Below, one piece after another: positions 18,705-30,549 of a DNA stretch of 64,000 nt. Origin of the DNA: Lentzea atacamensis (GTDB lineage: Bacteria; Actinomycetota; Actinomycetes; Mycobacteriales; Pseudonocardiaceae); contig NZ_QLTT01000005.1 of the NCBI RefSeq assembly GCF_003269295.1, positions 434,001 through 498,000 of the forward strand, read 5' to 3'. The notes beneath the pieces are model-generated. The model was not told the DNA's origin and ran no database searches. It was given only the letters and a program-made list of their open reading frames with translations. Position numbers and translations under genes: made by a program. Every line of letters begins with the position of its first letter. Within the stretch, counting starts at the first letter, position 1.

Positions 18705-20717
18705 GTGCCTGAAGTTCCCCCCACCCTGAGCCTGCTCGAGACAGCCGTCAACGCCGTCGGTGGTGCCGAGCGCCCCGGCCAGGTGGAGATGGCCGAGGCC
18801 GTCGACCGGTCGATCCGCACCGGTGAGCACCTCGCGGTCCAGGCGGGGACGGGCACCGGCAAGTCGCTCGCGTACCTGGTGCCGTCGATCAGGCACGCCG
18901 TGGCGGAGGACGAGACGGTGGTGGTCTCCACGGCCACGATCGCCCTGCAGCGGCAGCTGGTCGACCGGGATCTGCCGCGCCTCGCCAAGGCGCTCAAGAA
19001 GGAGCTCGGCCGCGAGCCCACGTACGCGATCCTCAAGGGCCGCAGGAACTACCTGTGCATGCACCGCGTGCACAACGGCGCGCCGGACGAGCCGGAGGAC
19101 GCCGGGCTGTTCGACCCGTTCGCCGTGTCGCGGCTCGGGCGTGAGGTGAAGCGGCTGCACGAGTGGTCGTCGGACACCGAGACCGGCGACCGGGACGAGC
19201 TCGTGCCCGGTGTCAGCGAACAGGCGTGGCGGCAGGTGTCCGTCACGGCGCGCGAGTGCCTGGGCGTGTCGAAGTGCCCGATCGGCGCCGACTGCTTCGC
19301 GGAACGGGCGCGTGCGCAGGCGGGCAAGGCCGATGTGGTGGTCACGAACCACGCGATGCTCGCCATCGACGCGTTGGAGGGCTACCAGGTTCTGCCGGAC
19401 CACGACGTGGTGGTGATCGACGAGGCGCACGACCTCGTCGACCGCGTCACGTCGGTGGCGACGGAGGAGCTGAGCGGGGCGTCCGTGGCGATGGCCGCGC
19501 GCCGGTGCGGCCGGCTGATCGACCAGGACATCGCGGACCGGCTGGCCGAGGCGAGCGACGGGCTCGCGATGATCCTGGAGGACATGCCGTCCGGCCGCCT
19601 CGACACGCTGCCGAGAGCGCTCGCCGGGGCGCTGGCGGCCACGCGCGACGCGGCGCACAACTGCGTGTCGGCGATGGGGCCGGAACGCAAGGAGGACGTG
19701 GAGGGTGCGACGGCGCGCAAGCTCGCGTTGTCGTTGCTCGAAGAGGTGCACGACTGCGCGGTGCGGATCCTCGAGGCGTTCGGCGAGGAGCACGACGTCG
19801 TCTGGGTGTCGGGCGACTTCAACCAGAAGGCGCCGGTGTTGCGCGTCGCGCCGCTCGGGGTGGGCGGGCTGCTCAGGGAGCGGCTGTTCGCCAAGCGCAC
19901 CACGGTGCTGACGTCCGCGACGCTCACGCTGGGCGGCGCCTTCGACACGATGGCGCGCCAGTGGGGGCTGCCGCCGTCGGAGCAGGTGCGCAAGATCGAG
20001 GGCGCGGCGACGGACAAGGAGATCAAGGACGTCGAGGGTCCGAAGTGGACGGGGCTCGACGTCGGGTCGCCGTTCCAGCACGGCACGAGCGGAATCCTCT
20101 ACGTGGCACGGCATCTGCCGCAGCCGGGCCGTGACGGGCTGCCGCCCGAGTACCTCGACGAGATCGAGGGACTGGTCAACGCGGCGGGAGGCAGGGCACT
20201 CGGCCTGTTCTCGTCGACGCGGGCGGCCAAGGCGGCCACGGACGCGTTGCGGGACAAGCTCGACTTCCCGATCCTGTGCCAGGGCGACGACGCGACGGGC
20301 CTGCTGGTCAAGAAGTTCTCCGAGGACGAGCGCACGTGCCTGTTCGGCACGCTGTCGTTGTGGCAGGGCGTGGACGTGCCCGGCCCGTCGCTGCAGCTCG
20401 TGATCATGGACAGGATCCCGTTCCCGCGCCCGGACGACCCGCTGGCCTCCGCGCGCCAGAAAGCCATCAACTCGCGCGGAGGCAACGGCTTCCTGACGGT
20501 CGCGGCGACCCACGCGGCCCTGCTGCTCGCCCAGGGAGCCGGCCGGCTGCTGCGGTCGATGTCGGACAAGGGCGTGGTGGCCATCCTGGATCCCAGGCTG
20601 GCCACGGCCCGCTACGGCGGCTTCCTCAGGGCCTCACTCCCCCCGTTCTGGACGACCTACGACCCCGAGGTGGTCCGCGCCGCGCTCAAGCGCCTGGACG
20701 CGGCCCAGACTCGTTAG
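18705..20717 (+). CDS. dinG: ATP-dependent DNA helicase, DinG/XPD-like
   Basis: A 670-aa superfamily 2 helicase. Walker A is QAGTGTGKSLAYLVP, motif II is VVIDEAHDL, and the C-terminal motifs include TLSLWQGVDVPG and QGAGRLLRS. Four cysteines between motifs Ia and II (CMHR, CLGVSKCPIGADC) are spaced like the iron-sulfur cluster ligands of XPD/DinG helicases. It resolves DNA secondary structures or R-loops. It corresponds to Rv1329c next to pncB in mycobacteria; here about 9 kb of surface genes separate them. GTG 18705 is the family-consistent start. The 3' end overlaps the convergent VOC gene by 32 bp. Confidence 0.93.
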   Translation: MPEVPPTLSLLETAVNAVGGAERPGQVEMAEAVDRSIRTGEHLAVQAGTGTGKSLAYLVPSIRHAVAEDETVVVSTATIALQRQLVDRDLPRLAKALKKELGREPTYAILKGRRNYLCMHRVHNGAPDEPEDAGLFDPFAVSRLGREVKRLHEWSSDTETGDRDELVPGVSEQAWRQVSVTARECLGVSKCPIGADCFAERARAQAGKADVVVTNHAMLAIDALEGYQVLPDHDVVVIDEAHDLVDRVTSVATEELSGASVAMAARRCGRLIDQDIADRLAEASDGLAMILEDMPSGRLDTLPRALAGALAATRDAAHNCVSAMGPERKEDVEGATARKLALSLLEEVHDCAVRILEAFGEEHDVVWVSGDFNQKAPVLRVAPLGVGGLLRERLFAKRTTVLTSATLTLGGAFDTMARQWGLPPSEQVRKIEGAATDKEIKDVEGPKWTGLDVGSPFQHGTSGILYVARHLPQPGRDGLPPEYLDEIEGLVNAAGGRALGLFSSTRAAKAATDALRDKLDFPILCQGDDATGLLVKKFSEDERTCLFGTLSLWQGVDVPGPSLQLVIMDRIPFPRPDDPLASARQKAINSRGGNGFLTVAATHAALLLAQGAGRLLRSMSDKGVVAILDPRLATARYGGFLRASLPPFWTTYDPEVVRAALKRLDAAQTR

Positions 20718-21297
20718 AAACAGACGCGTTGACCCGTTCGATCAGCTCCTCGCGGAACTGCTGGGCTTCCTGCAGTTCCGCCTCGGAACCATCAGCGCGT
20801 TTGAGAGCACCTTCGAGGATCTTCAACGCCTGGCGTTCGTTGCCGCGCGCGTCCGCCTGCCGGGCGGCGTCCTCCATGGCCTTGGCCAGTTTGGTCGTCG
20901 CCTCGGGTTCCTGGGTCGCGCGGTTGATCCGGATCCAGTTGCCACCCGGATCGATGACGGTGAACCCGGTGTACCTGTCGTTGCGCAACCGGGGCCGGGT
21001 CATCCGCGGAATGCCGGAGATGAGCAACTTCCCGTGCACAGCACGCATTCCCGCCGCGAACGCCTCAAACAGCTCGCTCGTGTCCGGCACGATGATCAGG
21101 CACGTGCTGTACGACTGCGCCGGGTCGTAGCCGTCCATGCCGAAGAAGTGCAGATTGATATCTTCACGCCGCACCGCGACGTACGGGTTCGGCCGCGTCT
21201 GCCGATAGGTGATCTCGAAGCCGAGCATCTCGTAGAACGACGCGATCTCGTCGATGTCGGGACAGGGCAGGGCCGGAATCGTCAGTTCGTTCGCCAC
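20686..21297 (-). CDS. VOC/glyoxalase-fold protein with C-terminal helical extension (paralogue 1)
   Basis: A 203-aa protein. An N-terminal vicinal-oxygen-chelate domain (about 1-125; IPALPCPDIDEIASFYEMLGF, INLHFFG, VIDPGGNWIRI) is followed by a helical tail with QALKILEGALKRADGSEAE. A close paralogue lies at 23327-23899 and shares LP.P.ID...FY.MLGF, RREDINLHFFG and the LKILEGAL tail. VOC proteins include bleomycin-type resistance proteins and dioxygenases; the ligand here is unknown. Confidence 0.85.
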   Translation of the reverse strand: MANELTIPALPCPDIDEIASFYEMLGFEITYRQTRPNPYVAVRREDINLHFFGMDGYDPAQSYSTCLIIVPDTSELFEAFAAGMRAVHGKLLISGIPRMTRPRLRNDRYTGFTVIDPGGNWIRINRATQEPEATTKLAKAMEDAARQADARGNERQALKILEGALKRADGSEAELQEAQQFREELIERVNASVSNESGPRPGA

Positions 21298-21345
21298 CGC
21301 CCGAAGCTAAGCCCGCCTCCGCCGAAACGACACCGAGCTATTTGC

Positions 21346-21645
21346 TCATGCGAACAGCATCGCGACTCCGCCGAGCAACAACAACGCCGACACCACGGCG
21401 ATCGCGAGCACTCGCCCACGCGGCGTCTGCGCGTGCTTCAACGCGATGCCCAACGGCCCAATTCCAGCCACAGCAACCCCTTTCGACGGTATGGCGACAA
21501 CAGCGCGCAGAGCTCCGAACGCCACCCTCAACGGCGACATGCCGAGTTCGTGCGCCCCAACAACATCCGCTTCCCACTGCTCGCGATAGCGGTCATCACC
21601 AACGACCGCCGCCGCGAACCGCACCAACGCCAGTGCCACCCTCAT
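21346..21645 (-). CDS. PadR-associated small membrane protein
   Basis: A 99-aa protein with a cytoplasmic N-terminal part containing DDRYREQWEADVVGAHELGM and two hydrophobic helices (about 45-66 and 80-98). The REQW-ADV-.-A segment is commonly found in actinobacterial proteins encoded directly after PadR regulators. It overlaps the PadR stop by 4 bp, so the pair is coupled. Probably an accessory or target of the regulator; the exact role is unknown. Confidence 0.75.
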   Translation of the reverse strand: MRVALALVRFAAAVVGDDRYREQWEADVVGAHELGMSPLRVAFGALRAVVAIPSKGVAVAGIGPLGIALKHAQTPRGRVLAIAVVSALLLLGGVAMLFA

Positions 21646-21947
21646 TGCGCCGCCCTCGGCACCAGACGCGGCGCCGGAGCGGCCCGCGCGACGACCCGCC
21701 GAGCCTCGGCAGCACCTTCCGGCGTCAGCCGGTACATCCGCCGCCGCGGCCCACGCCGTTCCGCGTCGTCATCCCACGACGACGTGACCCAGCCGGCCCG
21801 CTCCAGCCGATCCAGCAACGGGTAGACGCTGCCCGACGGCCGCCCGGTGAGCTTGATGATCTCCAGGCCCCAGCGCGGCTCGTCGGTGCCGAGCAGCACC
21901 TCGAGCACGTCGACGGTGGCCTTGCCGATGCGTTGCAGTGGCTCCAC
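21642..21947 (-). CDS. PadR-family transcriptional regulator
   Basis: A 101-aa regulator with the PadR winged-helix core: TVDVLEVLLGTDEPRWGLEII, the signature GRPSGSVYPLLDRLERAGWV and the wing GPRRRMYRLTPEGAAEA. GTG 21947 was chosen because the frame further upstream is antisense to HxlR. It is co-transcribed with the small membrane protein. It probably represses its own promoter in the 23-bp gap before HxlR. Confidence 0.9.
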   Translation of the reverse strand: MEPLQRIGKATVDVLEVLLGTDEPRWGLEIIKLTGRPSGSVYPLLDRLERAGWVTSSWDDDAERRGPRRRMYRLTPEGAAEARRVVARAAPAPRLVPRAAQ

Positions 21948-21961
21948 GCCGCCAATACTAC

Positions 21962-21969
21962 CTATATAG
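21962..21969. promoter_or_regulatory. AT-rich palindrome CTATATAG before the PadR gene
   Basis: A perfect palindrome lies 15 bp upstream of the PadR GTG, inside ACCTATATAGATTA. It is either the -10 of the padR-type promoter or part of a PadR operator, and it overlaps the last codons of HxlR. Confidence 0.35.
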
Positions 21970-21970
21970 A

Positions 21971-22333
21971 TTAAGCCGTGGCAACGTCCACGAAAACCCT
22001 CTCCGCCCCGATCCGCCGGATGCGTTCGGAGCCCCACGCCCCCAGTGCGGCCAGAGCGGCGTTGAGCGAGACCCCGTGCTCCGTCAGGGAGTACTCGACC
22101 TTCGGCGGCACCTCGGCGTACACCTCGCGGTGCACGAGGCCGTCTTCCTCCATCTCCCGCAGGTGCTGGATCAGCATCTTCTCGCTGACGCCCGGCAGAC
22201 CGCGCCGAAGCTCGGCGAACCGGCGGGTGCCGTGGTGGTGCAACTCCCACAGGATCAACGACTTCCACTTGCCGGAGACCACGTCCATCGCGGCGTCGAT
22301 GCCGCAGATGTAGGGACCACGTCGTGCTGCCAT
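21971..22333 (-). CDS. HxlR-family transcriptional regulator
   Basis: A 120-aa HxlR/MarR-like winged-helix regulator with the family N-terminus CGIDAAMDVVSGKWKSLILW and the recognition segment RFAELRRGLPGVSEKMLIQHL. The single Cys near residue 10 occupies the position of the redox or ligand-sensing cysteine in HypR/YodB-type members. It is divergent from the imine-reductase-like gene at 22455 and probably controls it. Confidence 0.92.
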   Translation of the reverse strand: MAARRGPYICGIDAAMDVVSGKWKSLILWELHHHGTRRFAELRRGLPGVSEKMLIQHLREMEEDGLVHREVYAEVPPKVEYSLTEHGVSLNAALAALGAWGSERIRRIGAERVFVDVATA

Positions 22334-22353
22334 CCGAACCCCCAAGAGCCGCT

Positions 22354-22370
22354 TACTCGCGAGTGAGTAC
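22354..22370. promoter_or_regulatory. Candidate HxlR operator
   Basis: TTACTCGCGAGTGAGTA contains the perfect palindrome ACTCGCGAGT (22355-22364) plus a second GAGT half-site. It lies 21 bp upstream of HxlR and about 85 bp upstream of the divergent oxidoreductase, a typical place for an HxlR operator. Inferred from symmetry and position. Confidence 0.5.
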
Positions 22371-22454
22371 CCCACCAAATAGTCCGTACTGGTCAACGTC
22401 ATCCGCACCGCAGAGGATTCCAACGAACGATCAACACGAGAGGGAATCCGGAAA

Positions 22455-23330
22455 ATGGCAGTGGAACACAGCGTCCAGGTGAGCGTTCTCGGGCTGGGAG
22501 CGATGGGCAGCGTCCTCGCCGCCGCCCTGATCGAGGCGGGCTACCCGACGACGGTCTGGAACCGTTCACCGGGCAAGGCGGACGATCTCGTCGCGCTCGG
22601 CGGCAAGGCCGCGGCCACGGCCGGCGACGCGGTCCGGGACAGCCAGGTGGTGATCGCCTGCCTGCTGGACGACGCATCGGTGCACGAGGTGCTCGATCCG
22701 CTCACCGGCGACCTCGCCGGCCGAGCGCTGATCAACGTGACCACGACGACCCCGGCCCAGTCCCGCGAGTCGGCCGTCTGGGCGGCTGACGCCGGGATCG
22801 CCTATCTGGACGGCGGCATCATGGCCGTGCCGCACATGATCGGCCGGCCGGAGTCGTCGATCCTCTACAGCGGATCGGCCGAGGTCTTCCACGAGCACAG
22901 GGCGTTGCTCGACCTGTGGGGAACCAGCACCTACTTCGGCGAGGACGCCGGGCTGGCGTCGCTGTACGACCTCGCCCTGCTCTCCGGCATGTACGTCATG
23001 TTCGCCGGCTTCCTGCACGGCGCCGCCATGGTCGCCCCGGCCGGCATCACGGCGACCGAGTTCGCCAAGGCCGCCGCGCCGTGGCTGACCGCGATGACCG
23101 GTGGCTTCGAGGGGTACGCCGCGGTCATCGACGGCGGGGACTACACCGTCGAGGGGCAACAGAGCCTGGAGTTCTCCGATCTGACCCACATCGTTGCCGC
23201 CAGCGCCGACCAGGGCATCAGCACCGAGGTGATCAGCATGGTCCAGCAGCTCATCCAGCGACAGATCGACGCGGGCCACGGCAAGGAGGGCTTCGCCCGG
23301 ATCATCGAAAGCATCAAGCAACCGGCCTAG
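22455..23330 (+). CDS. NAD(P)-binding oxidoreductase, imine-reductase/6PGDH-like
   Basis: A 291-aa enzyme with a Rossmann N-terminus (VSVLGLGAMGSVLAAALIEAG), the beta-hydroxyacid-dehydrogenase-type NRSPGKADDL cofactor loop and a helical C-terminal dimerisation domain. The block YLDGGIMAVPHMIGRPES is typical of imine reductases and related NADPH enzymes. It is divergent from HxlR, so expression is probably induced by the effector of that regulator. The substrate is unknown; a 3-hydroxyisobutyrate-dehydrogenase-like role is an alternative. Confidence 0.87.
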   Translation: MAVEHSVQVSVLGLGAMGSVLAAALIEAGYPTTVWNRSPGKADDLVALGGKAAATAGDAVRDSQVVIACLLDDASVHEVLDPLTGDLAGRALINVTTTTPAQSRESAVWAADAGIAYLDGGIMAVPHMIGRPESSILYSGSAEVFHEHRALLDLWGTSTYFGEDAGLASLYDLALLSGMYVMFAGFLHGAAMVAPAGITATEFAKAAAPWLTAMTGGFEGYAAVIDGGDYTVEGQQSLEFSDLTHIVAASADQGISTEVISMVQQLIQRQIDAGHGKEGFARIIESIKQPA

Positions 23331-23899
23331 GAACGCAGTCCGAGCCGTTCCATCAGTTCGGCGCGGAACTCCAGCGCCGACTCTCGTTCCTCCTCCGACG
23401 CGTGCACCTCACGCGCCAACGCCCCTTCGAGGATCTTCAACGCCCGCCGCTCCGCCCCGTGCGACCCGGCCAGCGTCACGGCGTTGCGCAACGCCCGCGT
23501 CAGCCCGTTGCGCGCCGGCTCCCGCTCCCGCACCACAGGCACGACCCGGACCCAGTTGCCACCGGGGTCGACCACGAGGAACCCGTCCCGGCGCGGGCGC
23601 GTCATCCGCGGGATGCCGGTGAGCAGCACCTTCCCGTACACCGCGCGCATGCCGTGCGCGAACGCCTCGTACAGCTCGCGCGGGTCCTCCGCCTGGATCA
23701 GGCACGAGCTGTACGAGCGTTCCGGTTCGTAGCCCGGAATGCCGAAGAAGTGGAGGTTGATCTCCTCACGCCGCACGGTGAGGTACGCGTTCGGCCGGTA
23801 CTGCCGATACGTGACGGTGAACCCGAGCATGACGTAGAACTCGGCGACCTCGTCGATGGAGGCGCACGGCAGCAGCGGGATCGTCACCTCGTTGGCCAC
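23327..23899 (-). CDS. VOC/glyoxalase-fold protein with C-terminal helical extension (paralogue 2)
   Basis: A 190-aa paralogue of the protein at 20686-21297 with the same plan: an N-terminal VOC domain (IPLLPCASIDEVAEFYVMLGF, EINLHFFG, VVDPGGNWVRV) and the helical RRALKILEGALAREVHASEEE tail. The stop overlaps the convergent oxidoreductase gene by 4 bp. Both paralogues start with MANE and keep the RPN-Y-VRRE segment, suggesting a local duplication around the PadR/HxlR cluster. Confidence 0.85.
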   Translation of the reverse strand: MANEVTIPLLPCASIDEVAEFYVMLGFTVTYRQYRPNAYLTVRREEINLHFFGIPGYEPERSYSSCLIQAEDPRELYEAFAHGMRAVYGKVLLTGIPRMTRPRRDGFLVVDPGGNWVRVVPVVREREPARNGLTRALRNAVTLAGSHGAERRALKILEGALAREVHASEEERESALEFRAELMERLGLRS

Positions 23900-23921
23900 G
23901 TCGCCAAACTAGACCCAGAGA

Positions 23922-25301
23922 TCAGCCGTCGACCAGCAATCCGCGTAACGGTCCTTGCAGCCTTCCTGCGCGCCGTGACACCCCTGGCAGCTCCATCACC
24001 CGCGAGGGCCCCTTCAAAGCGGGCCGCCAGACCTTGTCCACGACGTCGTCCACCGGACCTGACACGTCCGCGCCCAGGTGCTCCGCCCACAACCGCAGCC
24101 GCGTCGAACGCGCCACCTCTGCGTCATCGGTCACCACGTTGACCTCGGTGTCGTTGAACAAAGAGTGCTCGTTGAGGTTCGCCGACCCGATGGAGAGCCA
24201 CTGGTCATCCACAATGGACAGCTTGGCGTGCACGTAGACCGGCGCGTCACCGTGCGAGACGAGCGTTGCCGCGACGAGCCGCTTCTCGGTGTCCACGTCG
24301 ATCAACCGGCCGAGCTGCCCGCGGGTGGTGTCGGCGCCGTTGCTGGGTTTTTGCGGCAGCAACAGCACCATCCGGAACTCCGGCGTCGGCGGGTTCCGCA
24401 GCTTCTCGATCAGCACCTCGGTGATCTCCGGTGACCACAGGAACTGGTTCTCCACGTAGATCAGCGACTTGGCCGAGCGCAGCGCCCGCAGGTACGAGTC
24501 GAGCAGGGTGAAGTCGCCGTGCGGAGCGAAGCCGTAGGTCCGCTCGGGGATCGTCCGCACCAGTTGCACCGACGACGATCCGGCCTCCGGCGGCACCTCG
24601 GGAGCGGGCAGGGTCTCCCCCGCGATCTCGAGCCACCGCGCGGCGAAGTGAGCCGCCACCTCGGCCACCACCGGTCCCTCCATCCGGGCCACGTGGTCGT
24701 GCCAGCCGAGGTCACGCGGTGGGTGCTCCGGCGAGTCGTGCCGGTCGCCCTCCACCGCCGTCATGTCGAGGCCGCCGACGAACGCCACGTCGTCGACGAT
24801 CACGATCTTCTCGTGGTGGCAGTGCAGGGTTCGTTCGCGGGCGTCGAGCTCACATCGGACGGCACCGCACTCCAGGAACGCCTTCTGCGCCGCCGCGGCC
24901 CTCTTGCGCGTCGGCTCGAAGAACGGGAACGGCGGGCCCGCCCACAGCAGCACGCGCACCGGCACCCGTTCCGCCGCAGCCGAGAGCAGCTCGCGCAACT
25001 GCGGCGCGCCCGGCTCGCGGGTCAGCTGGAAGTCCGGGGAGGCGTGCCAGTTCGCGATGTGGACGTACTTCTGGGCGTTCTCGATCGCTTCCGCCACAGC
25101 GGGAAACGCGGTGGCACCGTCGATCAGAACCTCGATCTTGTTGCCGTGCTGGACAGTCCGGCGAGGGGTGAACCACCCCGTGCCGTTGCCGTCCAGAACC
25201 TCTCCCCAGCCCAGCTTCCGAAGTCTTCGGGCGTGGTGGGAGCAAAGCACGTTCTCCAGCCCGTCACCGAGCCGCGCGTCGAGCACGTCGAGTAAGCCCA
25301 C
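23922..25301 (-). CDS. Phospholipase D-family protein (two HKD motifs)
   Basis: A 459-aa member of the PLD superfamily, which includes cardiolipin synthases and phosphodiesterases. Two HxKxxxxD motifs are present: CHHEKIVIVDD (about residue 160) and VHAKLSIVDD (about residue 355), each followed by a GS/GG turn (VGGLDM; IGSANLNEHS). No membrane helix or signal peptide is seen, so it is not a typical membrane cardiolipin synthase. The family reaction is phosphatidyl transfer or hydrolysis. Confidence 0.9.
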   Translation of the reverse strand: MGLLDVLDARLGDGLENVLCSHHARRLRKLGWGEVLDGNGTGWFTPRRTVQHGNKIEVLIDGATAFPAVAEAIENAQKYVHIANWHASPDFQLTREPGAPQLRELLSAAAERVPVRVLLWAGPPFPFFEPTRKRAAAAQKAFLECGAVRCELDARERTLHCHHEKIVIVDDVAFVGGLDMTAVEGDRHDSPEHPPRDLGWHDHVARMEGPVVAEVAAHFAARWLEIAGETLPAPEVPPEAGSSSVQLVRTIPERTYGFAPHGDFTLLDSYLRALRSAKSLIYVENQFLWSPEITEVLIEKLRNPPTPEFRMVLLLPQKPSNGADTTRGQLGRLIDVDTEKRLVAATLVSHGDAPVYVHAKLSIVDDQWLSIGSANLNEHSLFNDTEVNVVTDDAEVARSTRLRLWAEHLGADVSGPVDDVVDKVWRPALKGPSRVMELPGVSRRAGRLQGPLRGLLVDG

Positions 25302-25331
25302 GAAGGGCGGATTTACCCGGAAAGACCGGTC

Positions 25332-26008
25332 TTAAACAGCGAGCACGGTCGTCGTGCCCGGCTCGACCTCGGTGAAACCGGCGTCCCGCACCGCGACGAC
25401 GTCACCGGTGTGCACCAGCGCGTCCCACTCGGCCACGGACGGTGTCCGCACGGCGCACCGGTAGTCCAGCGATGCCCACGCCTTCAGCTCGTCCTCCGAC
25501 AGCCGCGGCGCCAGCAGCATCGACGCGTGCCCCACTTGAGCCGCGAGCTTGCCGGCGGACATCTCGACGCGCGGGTTCACGTGCAGCAGCCGGGCACCCT
25601 CCGGCACCGGCCCCGGCTCGTCCTCGGGCAGGTCAGAGCCGGAGATCTGCAGTTTCGCAACCTCGCGCGGTGTCTCGGACACCAGCACGGGCAGCAGCGA
25701 GCGGACCGACGCGCCGTCCACGGTGATCGTCACGCCCGGCAGCTCCTGCACCGCGTCCCACTGCACGCCACGGGCCCGCCGAGACACCTTGCGAATGCGC
25801 CCGGACACCCACGCGCGCACGGCCTCGTGCCACTCACCGCCGACGTCGGCGCGTGGGTCGAGACACACCGCGACCGCCGAAGCGGCTGCGGCTTCGAGCA
25901 ACGCCGTCCTGGAGGGTGGCGACGTCCGTTCGATGCGCAACACCATCGGCATCGCGCGGACCTCGGACTCCTCCGCGTAGTTCCGGGAGGCGATCAGGTC
26001 GAGGATCA

Positions 26009-26009
<1 letters not shown>
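25332..26009 (-). CDS. Pth2-type peptidyl-tRNA hydrolase domain protein
   Basis: A 225-aa protein. The C-terminal part carries the Pth2 signature SAGKLAAQVGHASMLLA, in which Lys, Gln and His line the active site, and the late AVRDAGFTEVEPGT block. The N-terminal about 100 residues (RAMPMVLRIERTSPP, ARADVGGEWHEAVRAW) are an actinobacterial addition. ATG 26009 overlaps the serB stop (ATGA), so it is translated with SerB. Peptidyl-tRNA cleavage is the family activity; it is not proven for this subtype. Confidence 0.82.
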
Positions 26010-29093
<3,084 letters not shown>

Positions 29094-29226
29094 GGTGCCT
29101 CCAGGCCTTGGTGGGACCAGTCGTTCGGGAAACTCACCGGATATTAGACGGAGCCGATCAGCTCCATTCGGGTGGGCCATGGCCGGTGGCCAGCGGCGTA
29201 GCGCAGGTCACACGTATCCTGCCGCC

Positions 29227-29739
29227 GTGCTCCGAATGGTCGCTCTCGCCGCGGTCCTGCTGACCGCCTGTGGCTCCCCCGCCACGCACAACTCCGCGGA
29301 CGTCGCGTTCGCCCAGGGCATGGTCCCGCACCACGAGCAGGCGCTGGAGATGTCCGAACTGGTCGCCTCCCGCACCGAGAACCCCCACGTGATCAACCTG
29401 GCGGCACGCATCTCGAAGGCGCAGCAGCCCGAGATCGAGCGCATGAACGGCTGGTTGCGCGAGTGGAGCGCGCCCGTCAAGGCGGAGAGCCATTCCTCAC
29501 ACGACCACCCGGAGAACCACGGCATGGTCGAGCTGGGCAACCTCTCCGACCTGGAGGGCACGGAGTTCGACCGCCAGTGGCTCTCGCTGATGATCCAGCA
29601 CCACCGCGGCGCCGTGGAGATGGCCCGCAAGCACCTGTCCGCCGGCACGGACCCCGAGACCCGCAAGCTGGCGCAGGACGTGATCACCGCGCAGGAGAAG
29701 GAGATCGCGGAAATGGAGTCGCTGCTCCCCCAGGGTTGA
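29227..29739 (+). CDS. DUF305 family lipoprotein
   Basis: A 170-aa secreted lipoprotein. A short signal peptide ends in the lipobox LTAC (Cys about residue 15). The mature part shows the paired DUF305 four-helix pattern: MVPHHEQALEMSELV in the first half and LMIQHHRGAVEMARKHL in the second. The HH.QA.EM motifs are thought to bind metal. GTG 29227 starts just before the signal peptide; upstream in-frame codons are not signal-like. It is divergent from ctaD by 133 bp, so a link to copper or oxidase assembly is possible but unproven. Confidence 0.9.
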   Translation: MLRMVALAAVLLTACGSPATHNSADVAFAQGMVPHHEQALEMSELVASRTENPHVINLAARISKAQQPEIERMNGWLREWSAPVKAESHSSHDHPENHGMVELGNLSDLEGTEFDRQWLSLMIQHHRGAVEMARKHLSAGTDPETRKLAQDVITAQEKEIAEMESLLPQG

Positions 29740-29754
29740 TGTGACCCTCGGGAC

Positions 29755-30549
29755 ATGAGCACCTCAGCGGCCGTGCGCGCCGCCGTGTCGTTGGCCGCCA
29801 CTCACGGCGTGGCCTGCACGGACCCGACCGTGCTGAAAGACGGCAGCAACATCATCGTGCACCTCCGCCCGGCCCCGGTCGTGGCCAGGATCGCCGCGCG
29901 CACGGCCCTGGTGCGCCCGTCCGTTGCCGACCACTTCGCCCGCGACCTGTCCATGTCGGCGTTCCTGGCCTCACGCGGCGTCCCCGTTGTGACGCCGTCC
30001 GCCGAACTGCCTGCCGGGCCTCATGAGTGGGATGGCTTCGTGCTGGCGTTCAGCACCTACGTCCCGCACGACCCTTCGGCGGAGCTGACCCGCCTGGACG
30101 TCCTCAAGCTGCTGCCTGAGCTGCACGCCGAGCTACGGCTGTACGACGGCCCACTGCCTACGCGCGGCCCTCTGGACGACACGGAGCACGCACTCGCGTA
30201 TCTGGAGAGCCGGGGCGTGCCCGGCCTGAAACCGTTCCGCGAACGCCACACCGAGCTGCTGACGCGCTGGGACGCGCACCACCGCGACGTCCAGCCGCTG
30301 CACGGCGACCCGCACCACGGCAACGTGCTGATGACGCCGTCCGGCCCGGTGTGGAACGACTTCGAGGACACCTGGCGCGGCCCCGTCGCATGGGACCTGG
30401 CCTGCCTGGCGGGCGCCAAAGGCCCGGAAGCCGCCCAGCGCGCCGTGGAGATCTACGGCGGCGGGGCGGCTCCGGAGGACGTGGAGTTCCACGTCGAAAC
30501 CCGCGTCAACTTCGGCACGCTCTGGGGCGTGCTGATCGAGAACTCTTAG
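29755..30549 (+). CDS. APH-family phosphotransferase
   Basis: A 264-aa aminoglycoside-phosphotransferase/choline-kinase fold protein. The catalytic loop LHGDPHHGNVL (Asp about 183) and the metal-binding WNDFEDTWRGPVAWDLA (a DFE variant) are intact, and an N-terminal beta-lobe VLKDGSNIIVHLRPAPVVARI is visible. It is 15 bp after the DUF305 gene on the same strand. The substrate is unknown: many members phosphorylate metabolites rather than antibiotics. Confidence 0.87.
   Translation: MSTSAAVRAAVSLAATHGVACTDPTVLKDGSNIIVHLRPAPVVARIAARTALVRPSVADHFARDLSMSAFLASRGVPVVTPSAELPAGPHEWDGFVLAFSTYVPHDPSAELTRLDVLKLLPELHAELRLYDGPLPTRGPLDDTEHALAYLESRGVPGLKPFRERHTELLTRWDAHHRDVQPLHGDPHHGNVLMTPSGPVWNDFEDTWRGPVAWDLACLAGAKGPEAAQRAVEIYGGGAAPEDVEFHVETRVNFGTLWGVLIENS

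Noticed and set aside
22399..22677. 92-aa minus-strand frame over the HxlR/oxidoreductase gap
   Set aside because: Lies antisense to a well-supported oxidoreductase and removes the promoter region.
24519..25295. Plus-strand 258-aa frame opposite phospholipase D
   Set aside because: Arg/His-rich shadow composition; two HKD motifs on the other strand decide.
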